Assembly (NCBI RefSeq): GCF_005490985.1
Contig: NZ_CP027869.1
Coordinates: 124,001 to 188,000, forward strand
Direction of reading: 5' to 3'
Source of the DNA: Curtobacterium sp. SGAir0471
GTDB lineage: Bacteria; Actinomycetota; Actinomycetes; Actinomycetales; Microbacteriaceae
Length of the DNA: 64,000 nucleotides
The first letter of the stretch is position 1, and the number at the start of each line of letters is the position of its first letter. Made by a program: the position numbers and the translations under genes. Below the pieces are notes generated by a model. That model made no database searches. It saw nothing but the letters and a program-made list of their open reading frames with translations, and was not told the DNA's origin. Below are positions 25,580 through 33,216 of the stretch, piece by piece.

Positions 25580-26941
25580 TCAGAACGCGCGGTCGAGCTC
25601 GCGTTCGCGCACCGACTGCGTCAGCGAGAACGCGACGCGCAGCGCTTCGCGCAGGTGTTCGGCGTCCGCGCCGAGCACGGTCGTGAACCCGAGCCGTGAG
25701 GCCTCGTTCGCCCGCTGCTTCGCACCGGTCGCCGGTCGGATCTCGCCCGCCAGGCTGATCTCACCGACCGCCGCGAGCGTGTGCGGGTAGGGGCGGTCGC
25801 GAGCCGCACTCGCCAGGGCCAGCGCGATCGCCAGGTCGGCGCCCGGCTCCGTGAGCTTCATCCCGCCCACCGTCGAGACGTAGACGTCCGCGTCGGAGAG
25901 CTTCAAGCCGGCACGTCGTTCGAGCACCGCGAGCAGCATCGCGACGCGTGACGAGTCGACCCCGTTCACGACCCGGCGCGGCTGCGGTGCTGAGCTCGGC
26001 ACGACGAGCGCCTGCACCTCGACCGGAAGCGCACGGCGTCCCTCGAGCGCGACGGTCACGCACGTGCCGGACACCGGGGTGCCGTTGCGGGACATGAAGA
26101 GGCCGCTCGGGTCGGGGACCTCGTGGATGCCGTCGCCGGCCATGTCGAAGCAGCCGACCTCGTCCGTCGGACCGAAGCGGTTCTTGAGGGCGCGGACGAA
26201 GCGGAGTGCGGTCTGTCGGTCGCCCTCGAAGTGGCACACGACGTCGACCAGGTGCTCGAGCAGTCGCGGTCCGGCGATCGTGCCGTCCTTCGTGACGTGA
26301 CCGACGATCAGGACCGGGAGCGACCGCTCCTTCGCCACCCGGATCAGGGTGGAGGCGACCTCGCGCACCTGGGACGTCCCACCGGCGATGCCGTCCACCG
26401 TGCTCGACGAGATCGTCTGCACGGAGTCGGCGATCACCAGGTCCGGCTGCACCTGGTCGATCTGCCCGAGGATGACGCCGAGGTCGACCTCGCTCGCCAG
26501 GTAGAGCTGGTCGTGCATGGCGTTGGTGCGCTCGGCGCGGAGTCGCACCTGATCCACCGACTCTTCCGCGCTGACGTAGAGGACACGCTTGCCGGTCGCC
26601 GCGGCGCGCGACGCGACCTCGAGCAGCAGTGTCGACTTACCGACGCCCGGCTCGCCGGACAGCAGCACGGCGGCGCCGGGGACGATGCCGCCGCCGAGGA
26701 CGCGGTCGAACTCGCCGATGCCGGTGTTCCAGCGCTGCACGGCGGTGCCCCGGGCCTCGGTGATCGGTCGGGCGACCCGGGCACCGGCGACGGAGACCGC
26801 GGCGGTCCCGCGGGAGCTCGCAGCGGCTGCGGTGGTGTCCTCGACCGTGCCCCACGCCTGGCACTCGCCGCAGCGGCCGACCCACTTGATGCTGGTCCAG
26901 CCGCATTCGGTGCAGCGGTAGAGGGACTGGGTGCGGGCCAT
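25580..26941 (-). CDS. radA: DNA repair protein RadA
   Basis: A RecA-like branch-migration ATPase of 453 aa that processes recombination intermediates. An N-terminal zinc finger uses C10, C13, C24 and C27. Walker A GEPGVGKST follows at about 97-105, and the RadA-specific LKNRFGPTDEVG (KNRFG) motif is near residue 250. A C-terminal Lon-like domain ends the protein. ATG 26941 has a TAGCCT hexamer 6 nt upstream and no Shine-Dalgarno. Confidence 0.96.
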   Translation of the reverse strand: MARTQSLYRCTECGWTSIKWVGRCGECQAWGTVEDTTAAAASSRGTAAVSVAGARVARPITEARGTAVQRWNTGIGEFDRVLGGGIVPGAAVLLSGEPGVGKSTLLLEVASRAAATGKRVLYVSAEESVDQVRLRAERTNAMHDQLYLASEVDLGVILGQIDQVQPDLVIADSVQTISSSTVDGIAGGTSQVREVASTLIRVAKERSLPVLIVGHVTKDGTIAGPRLLEHLVDVVCHFEGDRQTALRFVRALKNRFGPTDEVGCFDMAGDGIHEVPDPSGLFMSRNGTPVSGTCVTVALEGRRALPVEVQALVVPSSAPQPRRVVNGVDSSRVAMLLAVLERRAGLKLSDADVYVSTVGGMKLTEPGADLAIALALASAARDRPYPHTLAAVGEISLAGEIRPATGAKQRANEASRLGFTTVLGADAEHLREALRVAFSLTQSVRERELDRAF

Positions 26942-26947
26942 GGTTCG

Positions 26948-26953
26948 AGGCTA
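26948..26953 (-). promoter_or_regulatory. -10 element TAGCCT of leaderless radA
   Basis: Minus-strand TAGCCT, 6 nt before ATG 26941. It also lies beyond the stop codon of the upstream SGNH gene, so radA has its own promoter. Confidence 0.5.
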
Positions 26954-27994
26954 GAGCGCCCCGCTGACACCGCGGTGTCGCGGCGCGTGCCCGTCGTGCG
27001 CGTCGTGCTGGTGTTCCGCGTGCGGTTCGTCGTCCTCGTCGTGCTCGGGCGTCCGGTCGCGACCGCGCGCCTGCTCGGGCAAGGGGATCGCGCCCGTCAC
27101 CCGCTGGCGCAGGCGCTCGACCCGACCGGGCCGATCGTGTTCCAGCTCCGCCGCGTGTTCGGTGTCCTGCTCGGCGCGGGCGCTCGCGACGGCACCCGCG
27201 TCGCGCCCGAGGTCCTCGGCCTCGCGCGCGGACAGGTAGTGCCGGATCGCCGCAACGGTGTCGACCCGCGCGTCGACGGCGGGCTCGAACGCACTCGCCC
27301 AGATCTCGTACCCACGGTCGTTCGGGTGGAACAGGTCCCCGTAGCTGTTGAAGAATGTCCGACGGAGTCCGACGCGCTTCGTGATGACGTGGAGCGGCGC
27401 CACCGTCAGCCCGAGTTCGGCGGCGACGCGGTGCACGATCTCGTTCGCCACCGCGACCTTGCGCTCCCGGTCCGGCACGAACATGCAGGGCAGCTCAGCG
27501 ACGATCGCGTGCGACGGCACGGCGCTGTAGATCGCCCGGATGTTCCGCTCGAACTTGTCCGGGTGGAAGTCGGCGATGTCGTTCGCGCCGATCGACACGG
27601 TGCAGATGTCCGGCGAGTACTGCCGGAGCTTCGGGAGCTGGTCCTGCTTCGCGCCCCAGGTCGTCGCGCCCGAGACGCTGAGGTTCACGACCCGCACCGA
27701 CATGCGCGACCGGTGCCGGATGCGCCGCGCGAGCAGTCCGACGTACCCGCGGCCAGGAGCGGTCGCGCCGACACCCTGCGCCGCCGAGTCACCGATCGCC
27801 AGGTACGTCAGCTGGCCCTCGTGCTGCAGTCGCTCCCGCCACCAGTCGGCGTGCACGGGCAGCATGTCGACCACGCGCTGGGATGCGGCTCGTTGCCCTC
27901 GGATCCCCGCGCGAGCCCCGAACGCGCCGCCGCCCACGACGGCGAGTCCGCCGATGACAGACGTGAGCAGGGCGACGAGGGTGCGGGTCTTCAT
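26951..27994 (-). CDS. SGNH/GDSL hydrolase with histidine-rich tail
   Basis: A 347-aa esterase/lipase-like protein. An N-terminal TM or signal helix (about 7-28) is followed by an SGNH domain with block I AIGDSAAQG (Ser), block III GANDIADF (Asn), and block V DLFHPNDRGY (Asp and His). The last about 90 residues are charged and low in complexity and end in a His/Asp-rich stretch (HDEDDEPHAEHQHDAHDG), which may bind metal. Start ATG 27994 has TACGGT 7 nt upstream. Confidence 0.82.
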   Translation of the reverse strand: MKTRTLVALLTSVIGGLAVVGGGAFGARAGIRGQRAASQRVVDMLPVHADWWRERLQHEGQLTYLAIGDSAAQGVGATAPGRGYVGLLARRIRHRSRMSVRVVNLSVSGATTWGAKQDQLPKLRQYSPDICTVSIGANDIADFHPDKFERNIRAIYSAVPSHAIVAELPCMFVPDRERKVAVANEIVHRVAAELGLTVAPLHVITKRVGLRRTFFNSYGDLFHPNDRGYEIWASAFEPAVDARVDTVAAIRHYLSAREAEDLGRDAGAVASARAEQDTEHAAELEHDRPGRVERLRQRVTGAIPLPEQARGRDRTPEHDEDDEPHAEHQHDAHDGHAPRHRGVSGAL

Positions 27995-28001
27995 GCCGGA
28001 G

Positions 28002-28007
28002 ACCGTA
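28002..28007 (-). promoter_or_regulatory. -10 element TACGGT of the SGNH hydrolase gene
   Basis: Minus-strand TACGGT, 7 nt before ATG 27994. Confidence 0.4.
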
Positions 28008-28123
28008 CGCGGGCTCGCTCATCTCGGACTCTGTCGGAGCTTGCCGGTGGATGAGCGCTGCGGAGGTGCGGTCTGTGCAGGGGGAGGCACCCGCCGGTGG
28101 TCGTGAGCACCGCCGGAGTCGTG

Positions 28124-28129
28124 TAAACT
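28124..28129 (+). promoter_or_regulatory. -10 TAAACT of tRNA-Ser
   Basis: TAAACT lies 7 nt before the mature 5' end of tRNA-Ser, a usual distance for tRNA promoters. Confidence 0.55.
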
Positions 28130-28136
28130 CTCTCCC

Positions 28137-28226
28137 GGTACCGTGTCCGAGCGGCCGAAGGATCATGTCTCGAAAACATGTGTGGGGGCAACTCCACCGT
28201 GGGTTCAAATCCCACCGGTACCGCCA
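28137..28226 (+). tRNA. tRNA-Ser (CGA)
   Basis: Acceptor arms GGTACCG and CGGTACC pair. The anticodon loop CTCGAAA carries CGA, and a long variable arm typical of tRNA-Ser is present. The CCA tail is encoded. Confidence 0.95.
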
Positions 28227-28227
28227 C

Positions 28228-28257
28228 AGAGAACCCCCGCGCAAGCGGGGGTTCTCT
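28228..28257 (+). terminator. terminator after tRNA-Ser
   Basis: A perfect 13-bp stem (AGAGAACCCCCGC, 28228-28240, with 28245-28257) is closed by a GCAA tetraloop and starts 2 nt after the tRNA. Confidence 0.85.
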
Positions 28258-28335
28258 TGTTCCTGGAGGTTTCGCGATCGCTCGGGACCAGGGGACCTCG
28301 CCCCCACCACACAGCCTCAGGTCAGGAGCGCCGTG

Positions 28336-28602
28336 ATGACCGAAGACGACGGGTACCGGTACGTCCTCGCGAGCTTCGTAGGGGAGCGGGACGGTATGGC
28401 GCTCGAACTGCACGACGCTGACCACTGCTGCATCGCCGAGGTATTCGAGGACGATGCCACCGGCGCATGTTCCCTCTCGATCGCCGACGGCGCGGCGGTC
28501 CCGATCGACCGGGTCTGCGACCTGCTGGCGCGGGCTGCCGCCGAGTTCCCGCAGGTGGCCGCGAGCTGGCCGACCGCGCCACAGGACCGGGTGGACCCCT
28601 GA
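28336..28602 (+). CDS. small acidic protein of unknown function
   Basis: An 88-aa acidic, soluble protein with no TM helix. CAGGAG precedes adjacent GTG and ATG codons (28333 and 28336), and spacing favours the ATG. Two adjacent cysteines (DADHCCIAEV) lie near residue 32. I recognise no family. It follows the tRNA-Ser terminator, so it needs its own promoter, and palindrome copy 4 lies 23 nt after its stop. Confidence 0.6.
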   Translation: MTEDDGYRYVLASFVGERDGMALELHDADHCCIAEVFEDDATGACSLSIADGAAVPIDRVCDLLARAAAEFPQVAASWPTAPQDRVDP

Positions 28603-28624
28603 CGCGCGAGCACGCTCGCCACTG

Positions 28625-28670
28625 CCGGACGGGAGGCGCGGTGCCAGCGCGCCCCGCGCCTCCCGTCCGG
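28625..28670. repeat. dispersed palindrome, copy 4
   Basis: 17-nt arms (CCGGACGGGAGGCGCGG and complement) keep the family sequence, but the centre is changed so that the inner TGCC/GGCA pairs are lost. It lies 23 nt after a stop codon. Confidence 0.9.
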
Positions 28671-28777
28671 ACGCAGCGGAGGCGGCTGCAGCCGCGAGCG
28701 GTGCGCTGTCCCCGACAAGGCCGACTGGTGCGGCGACCGGGTAGGCGGCAGTCTTGCCGCATGCGCACGGGTCGACG

Positions 28778-29182
28778 GTGAACGTACGGAGGGGTGGGAC
28801 GACCACCACTCCGTGGCAGGGCGTGACCTTCGCTCTCTTGGAGCTCGTGGCGGTCCTCACGGCGATCATCGTCTGGTTCCTCTACCAGTTCACGTTGATG
28901 GTCTACACGCCCTGCGGAGGAGCGGGGACGTGTTCGCTGGGAGCTCAGCAGGTCATCTACGTCGCCTTCGTCCTCGCGGTGGGTTCGAGCATCGTGCTGC
29001 CGCTGTGGGGCGGGCTCGCCCGTCGCAGGAAGGGACTGAGCTTCTGGTGGGTGCCACTCGTCTCGATCGTCTCGATCGTCACGGTGCTGGCGCTGTCCTG
29101 GCCGCTCAACCAGTGGGCGGCGTCGCCTTCCGCCGCCCACGTGCCGCCGACCGCGGCGGGTGCTGTCGCAGGTGCCCGCTGA
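28778..29182 (+). CDS. small multi-pass membrane protein
   Basis: A 134-aa protein with three predicted TM helices (about 16-38, 56-78, 92-112) and a Cys pair (CGGAGTC) in the loop after the first helix. The start is uncertain: GTG 28778 has no clear Shine-Dalgarno, and TTG 28754 or GTG 28823 are alternatives. Its 3' end overlaps the convergent marR-type gene by 77 bp. No family recognised. Confidence 0.5.
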   Translation: MNVRRGGTTTTPWQGVTFALLELVAVLTAIIVWFLYQFTLMVYTPCGGAGTCSLGAQQVIYVAFVLAVGSSIVLPLWGGLARRRKGLSFWWVPLVSIVSIVTVLALSWPLNQWAASPSAAHVPPTAAGAVAGAR

Positions 29183-29618
29183 CCCGCCCCAGGACGTCCG
29201 CCAGCGCCGCTGCGTCGTCGTCGCTGATCTGCGCGAACAGCAGCCCGTGCACGGTCGCGATGTGGCCGGGGAAGACGGCCGCGAGGGTGTCACGGCCGGC
29301 ATCCGTCAACGAGACCACGGTGCTCCGCTCGTCGTCCGGCGACGGCCCCCGCGTGACGAGCCCGCGCTGCTCGAGCACCTGCGCCTGGTACGTCAGCCCA
29401 CTGCGGCTGTAGACGACCCCGTCCGCCAGGTCCGTCATCCGCAGCCGCCCGTCCGGCGCATCGCCCAGCCGCGCCAGCAGCTGGAACTGGACGTAGCTGA
29501 GCTCGCCGGCGTCGCGGAGCTGCTGCTCGACCGCCGGGCGGAGCAGTGCCGCGACCTCGGTGAACGACAGGTACGCGTCGAGCTGGGTCCGGGTGAGTGC
29601 CGACGGGGGAGAGGTCAT
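29106..29618 (-). CDS. MarR-family repressor
   Basis: A 170-aa winged-helix regulator. An N-terminal dimer helix, a helix-turn-helix around MTDLADGVVYSRSGLTYQAQVLEQRG (about 60-85) and a wing GPSPDDERSTVVSLT mark the MarR family. It is divergent from an oxidoreductase gene with two palindromic operators between them, so it probably represses both. On the minus strand TAGGAT ends 6 nt before ATG 29618 (leaderless). Confidence 0.9.
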   Translation of the reverse strand: MTSPPSALTRTQLDAYLSFTEVAALLRPAVEQQLRDAGELSYVQFQLLARLGDAPDGRLRMTDLADGVVYSRSGLTYQAQVLEQRGLVTRGPSPDDERSTVVSLTDAGRDTLAAVFPGHIATVHGLLFAQISDDDAAALADVLGRVSGHLRQHPPRSAARGRRKATPPTG

Positions 29619-29624
29619 GAATCG

Positions 29625-29630
29625 ATCCTA
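29625..29630 (-). promoter_or_regulatory. -10 element TAGGAT of the marR-type gene
   Basis: Minus-strand TAGGAT, 6 nt before the ATG. Operator 1 begins 5 bp upstream of it and covers the -35 region. Confidence 0.5.
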
Positions 29631-29635
29631 CCTGT

Positions 29636-29653
29636 TGCTTCGAACTCGAAGCA
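29636..29653. promoter_or_regulatory. MarR operator 1
   Basis: TGCTTCGA-AC-TCGAAGCA is a perfect 8+8 palindrome with a 2-bp centre. It overlaps the -35 region of the regulator gene. Confidence 0.75.
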
Positions 29654-29671
29654 GGTGTACGGTCGCACCAT

Positions 29672-29689
29672 CGCTTCGAATTCAAAGCA
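29672..29689. promoter_or_regulatory. MarR operator 2
   Basis: CGCTTCGAATTCAAAGCA is an imperfect copy of operator 1, 36 bp away (between three and four helical turns). It lies just upstream of the oxidoreductase Shine-Dalgarno (GAAGGGGAAG). Confidence 0.7.
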
Positions 29690-29708
29690 CATTACGAAGG
29701 GGAAGACC

Positions 29709-30665
29709 ATGAACGAGAACACGATGCAGGCGATCCGGTTCCACGAGGTCGGCGGACCGGAGGTCCTGCGGATCGAGGACGTCGAGCGCCCCGAGCCCGG
29801 TGTGGGTGAGGTCCTGGTGCAGGTCGCCGCCTCCGCCTACAACGCCGCCGACAACGGCATGCGCGGCGGGTTCCTGCCGATCCCGGTCCAGCTCCCGCAC
29901 GTGCCCGGCTACGACGTCTCCGGCACCATCGCTGCGCTGGGCGCGGGCGTCGGGGGCCTCGCCGTCGGCGACGCGGTCGTCGGGTTCCTGCCGATGGAGC
30001 GCGACGGCGGTGCCGCTGAGTACGTCGTCTCGCCCGCGGAGGCACTGGTCACCGCCCCGACGAGCGTCCCGCTGGTCGACGCGGCGGCACTGCCGTCCGT
30101 GGCGCTGACCGCGTGGCAGGCCCTGTTCGACGAGGGGCACCTCGAGGCGGGCCAGCGCGTGCTGATCAACGGCGCCGGCGGCGTGGTCGGGAAGTACGCG
30201 ATCCAGCTCGCGGTCCGCGCCGGCGTGCACGTGGTCGCCACCGCGAGCCCGCGGAGCGCCGACGCGGTCCGCGCTGCAGGCGCCCAGCAGGTCGTCGACC
30301 ACACCACGACCGACGTCCTCGCGGCGCTCGACGAGCCGGTCGACGTGCTGCTCAACCTCGCGCCGATCGAGCCGGAGCGCTTCCGGGCGCTCGTCGCGGC
30401 GGTCCGTGACGGCGGCGCCGTGGTCAGCACCACGGCGTTCATGGCGACGCCGGACGACGCGTCCCGGGGCGTCCGGGCCGCGACGGTGTTCGTCCTGCCG
30501 AACCGCGAGCGACTGGCGGAGCTCGTCGCGCTCGTGGACGCCGGGCAGTTGACCGTCGAGGTCACCCGACGCGTCCCGCTGGCGGAGCTCCCGGCGCTGC
30601 ACGCCGAGGGCGCGGCCGGTCGGATCGCCGGAAAGGTCGTCGTCACCGTCCAGGACGACGCCTGA
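29709..30665 (+). CDS. NADP-dependent zinc-less alcohol dehydrogenase/quinone reductase
   Basis: A 318-aa medium-chain dehydrogenase of the quinone-oxidoreductase branch, lacking zinc ligands. The N-terminal GroES-like domain has VPGYDVSGTIAALG. The Rossmann motif is NGAGGVVGKYAIQLA (about 155-170). Likely role: reduction of quinones or reactive carbonyls, induced when the divergent MarR repressor is released. ATG 29709 has a strong AGGGGAAG site. The 3' end lies in a short GACGACGCCT direct repeat (30653-30680). Confidence 0.88.
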   Translation: MNENTMQAIRFHEVGGPEVLRIEDVERPEPGVGEVLVQVAASAYNAADNGMRGGFLPIPVQLPHVPGYDVSGTIAALGAGVGGLAVGDAVVGFLPMERDGGAAEYVVSPAEALVTAPTSVPLVDAAALPSVALTAWQALFDEGHLEAGQRVLINGAGGVVGKYAIQLAVRAGVHVVATASPRSADAVRAAGAQQVVDHTTTDVLAALDEPVDVLLNLAPIEPERFRALVAAVRDGGAVVSTTAFMATPDDASRGVRAATVFVLPNRERLAELVALVDAGQLTVEVTRRVPLAELPALHAEGAAGRIAGKVVVTVQDDA

Positions 30666-30692
30666 CGACGCCTGACGACGCTCGGCGGCCGG

Positions 30693-32114
30693 TCAGCCGA
30701 TGAAGGACGCCGCGTCGACCGCCCGCTCCCCGGTGACGGACGGGGTGAGGTCGACCACCCGGTCGTCGACACGGAAGACGTACCGGCCGAGCTGCTCGAC
30801 CACCGCGGTCCCGCCGAGCCAGTCCGCGGCCTCGGCACGCTCCTCCGGCCGGAGCCAGTCGACGGGGTCGGACATCGACCGGAACCCGAGCACCGCCGCG
30901 GTGTCCTGCAGCGCCCGACGCTCGTCCGGTCCGAGCAGGTTCCGCTCGCTCCGGAAGTAGACCGAGTCCGGGTCCACCTCGTACAGCCGCCGCATCCACA
31001 CCCGGTTGACCGAGGACACGAGCGCGTTGCGCGCGCCCTCGCCGGACGGGTCGCCCACGCGTTCGGCGTTGTCCCAGAACGGTGCGACGTCCGGGCCGAC
31101 GCGGGCGCCGTTGAACACCCCGACCGAGGGGATCATCGGCACCCCGCACCCGAGCAGGTAGACGTCGTCGCCGACGGTGGCCCGGACGTGCTCGATCGCC
31201 TGCCGGTAGGCCTGTTCGCGGGGCAGGTCGACGTGTCGGTGTCCGCCGACGGCGCCGGCGTACATGAAGTCGAGCTTCAGGTAGCTGTAGCCGTCCGCGG
31301 TGATGCGGTCGAAGACCCCGCGGAGGTGGTCGAGCACCTCCGGGTGCGTCGTGTCGAGCGAGTGGTAGTGCGACCCCCAGTTGTGCCCGGTGACGAGCGG
31401 ACGGCCGTCGTCACCGGCCACGAGCAGGTCGGGGCGCTCGGTGGCGATCGTCGAGCCGGGCAGGGCGATCAGCGGCGCGAGCCAGATGCCCGGACGGAAG
31501 GCGTGCCGCGCGATGGTCCGTGCCGTGGCCGCCATCCCGCTCGGGAAGTCCGGCCCGGCCGTCCAGTCCCCGACGACCGGCTCCCAACCGTCGTCCATCT
31601 GGAAGACGTCGACCGGGTACCCCTCGAGGTCGGCTGCCGCACGGGCGATCCGCTCTTCGGTGATGTCCTCGTAGTACGAGTACCAGCTGCTCCACACCGT
31701 GCCGGCGCGGGCGGTGCGGCGGCCGAGCCGCTCCGCGACCTGGTCGGCGTAGGCGGCGAAGACGTCCTGCTCGGTGCCGTGTGCGACGAACCACTCCGCG
31801 TCGTCGTGCTCGCTCCTCGCCCACAGGACGTTGCCGTCGGCGCCGACCCGCGGGGTGCCGAGCCCGAGCGATCCGACGAGCAGTGTGCCGCCGTCCGGGC
31901 TGGTCACCGCTCCCACTGCGCTGCCGGAGTGGGCGTGCGGGGTCTCGTTCGTGGCGTCGTCGGCGGTCAGCAGGCGTTCGGGGCTGTCCTTGATCCCGAT
32001 CGTGTCGCCGTCGAGCCGCGTCCATCCGCTCGGACTCCACGAGTTCCAGCCGTGCCGGTAGAACTCGGCCGTGGGACCGAACGGGTGGAGCAGCGCGACG
32101 GGACCCGCCGGCAC
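30693..32114 (-). CDS. alpha-galactosidase, GH36-like
   Basis: A glycoside hydrolase expected to release alpha-linked galactose (or GalNAc). The TIM-barrel motifs are present: FQMDDGWEP, the nucleophile strand YLKLDFMYAG, and the acid/base region GARVGPDVAPFWDN. From the GTG at 32114 it has 473 aa. However, the reading frame continues upstream in a protein-like way (QTTFAFDGLRVPANV) to a GTA codon at 32198-32196 that sits 6 nt after a GAGGAG ribosome site, where a start codon is expected. So either GTA or another non-standard start is used, or the N-terminus is truncated and begins at 32114. It is the last gene of a four-gene minus-strand operon. Confidence 0.8.
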   Translation of the reverse strand: MPAGPVALLHPFGPTAEFYRHGWNSWSPSGWTRLDGDTIGIKDSPERLLTADDATNETPHAHSGSAVGAVTSPDGGTLLVGSLGLGTPRVGADGNVLWARSEHDDAEWFVAHGTEQDVFAAYADQVAERLGRRTARAGTVWSSWYSYYEDITEERIARAAADLEGYPVDVFQMDDGWEPVVGDWTAGPDFPSGMAATARTIARHAFRPGIWLAPLIALPGSTIATERPDLLVAGDDGRPLVTGHNWGSHYHSLDTTHPEVLDHLRGVFDRITADGYSYLKLDFMYAGAVGGHRHVDLPREQAYRQAIEHVRATVGDDVYLLGCGVPMIPSVGVFNGARVGPDVAPFWDNAERVGDPSGEGARNALVSSVNRVWMRRLYEVDPDSVYFRSERNLLGPDERRALQDTAAVLGFRSMSDPVDWLRPEERAEAADWLGGTAVVEQLGRYVFRVDDRVVDLTPSVTGERAVDAASFIG

Positions 32115-32229
32115 GATCCACCCGCCCCTGGTCCGGCGGGGTGGCCCGGAGACGTTCGCGGGGACCCGGAGGCCGTCGAACGCGAAGGTGGTCTGTACGG
32201 TGGTCTCCTCGTGGTGTCGGGTCGCTGGA

Positions 32230-33216
32230 TCAGCGCGCCACGGCGGAGCTGATCGCCGGGGTGGCGTCGGCGGCGAACCGCTCGGGGATCGGTGCCCCGG
32301 CGCGGCGCATCGCGACGAGGACACTGCCGACGGTCGGGTCGTGGCGCGGCTCGACGAGTTCGAGGTGCGGGTCCTCGACGTGCAGGGCGGTGGCGAACTC
32401 CTGGCGGAACCGCGGCGCCCGGAAGAGCCCGCCGGAGTACGACACCGGGACGGCCTCGTCGGCGGGGAAGCCGAGCGCGCGGACGGTCGTGACGACGAGG
32501 TTCGTGAGCTCCGCCGCGGCACGGTGCAGGGCGTCGGCAGCGGCCTCGTCGCCGGCGTCGGCGGCTGCGACGACCACCTTCGCCAGGTCGGCGATCGTGC
32601 CGCGGTCCGCCCCCCACTCCTCCATGACGACGCCGATCGTGTCGAGGTCCTCGGTCACCCCGACCCGCTCGCGCAGGAGGGCGTGCAGCGGACCCCGGGG
32701 CAGCCGTCCGTCCGCCATCCGCGAGAACGCGTTGAGCCCCTGCACCGCGACCCAGTACGCGGAGCCCTCGTCACCGAAGACCTCGCTCCAGCCACCGACG
32801 CGGTGGGCGCTGCCGCCGCGCTCGCCGTAGGCCATCGAGCCGGTGCCGGCGATCACGTTCACGCCGTCCCGACCCGCCAGGGAGCCGGCCCACCCGCCGA
32901 TCATGTCGTTGCCGCAGGAGTACCGGTCGTGGCCGAGTACCGCCGCGGGGAGGGCGTCGAGCACGGGGGTGTCCCGACTCGACTCCCCGTGTCCGGGGAT
33001 CCCGAAGTACGCGGAGGTGATGTCCGCCGGGGTGATGCCGGCCGCCGCCGTCACCGCGTCGACGCCGGCTCGGACGTTGTCGCCGACGAGACCGGTACCC
33101 GCGTCGAACCAGTAGCAGGTCGGCTGCCGTGACTCGGCGAGCGTGGTGCCCTCGCCGTCGGTGAGCAGGAACGCGGTCTTGGTGCCGCCGCCGTCCATGC
33201 CGAGGAAGACGGTCAT
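32230..33216 (-). CDS. BadF/BadG-type sugar kinase (N-acetylhexosamine kinase-like)
   Basis: A 328-aa ASKHA-fold kinase. The phosphate-1 motif MDGGGTKTAF is at residues 7-16. The N-D-M-x-G-G-W and IAGTGSMAYG blocks match N-acetylglucosamine kinases of the BadF/BadG/BcrA family. In this operon it could phosphorylate GalNAc, GlcNAc or galactosamine. It overlaps the upstream SIS gene by 4 nt (ATGA). Confidence 0.85.
   Translation of the reverse strand: MTVFLGMDGGGTKTAFLLTDGEGTTLAESRQPTCYWFDAGTGLVGDNVRAGVDAVTAAAGITPADITSAYFGIPGHGESSRDTPVLDALPAAVLGHDRYSCGNDMIGGWAGSLAGRDGVNVIAGTGSMAYGERGGSAHRVGGWSEVFGDEGSAYWVAVQGLNAFSRMADGRLPRGPLHALLRERVGVTEDLDTIGVVMEEWGADRGTIADLAKVVVAAADAGDEAAADALHRAAAELTNLVVTTVRALGFPADEAVPVSYSGGLFRAPRFRQEFATALHVEDPHLELVEPRHDPTVGSVLVAMRRAGAPIPERFAADATPAISSAVAR

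Noticed and set aside
28136..28260. Mobile element at tRNA-Ser
   Set aside because: The tRNA is followed at once by its own terminator and ordinary genes; no repeated tRNA 3' end was noticed.
32199..32522. Long N-terminal extension of the alpha-galactosidase into the kinase gene
   Set aside because: The residues are Arg/Ser/Pro-rich shadow sequence of the kinase gene. Protein-like sequence begins only after about 32200.
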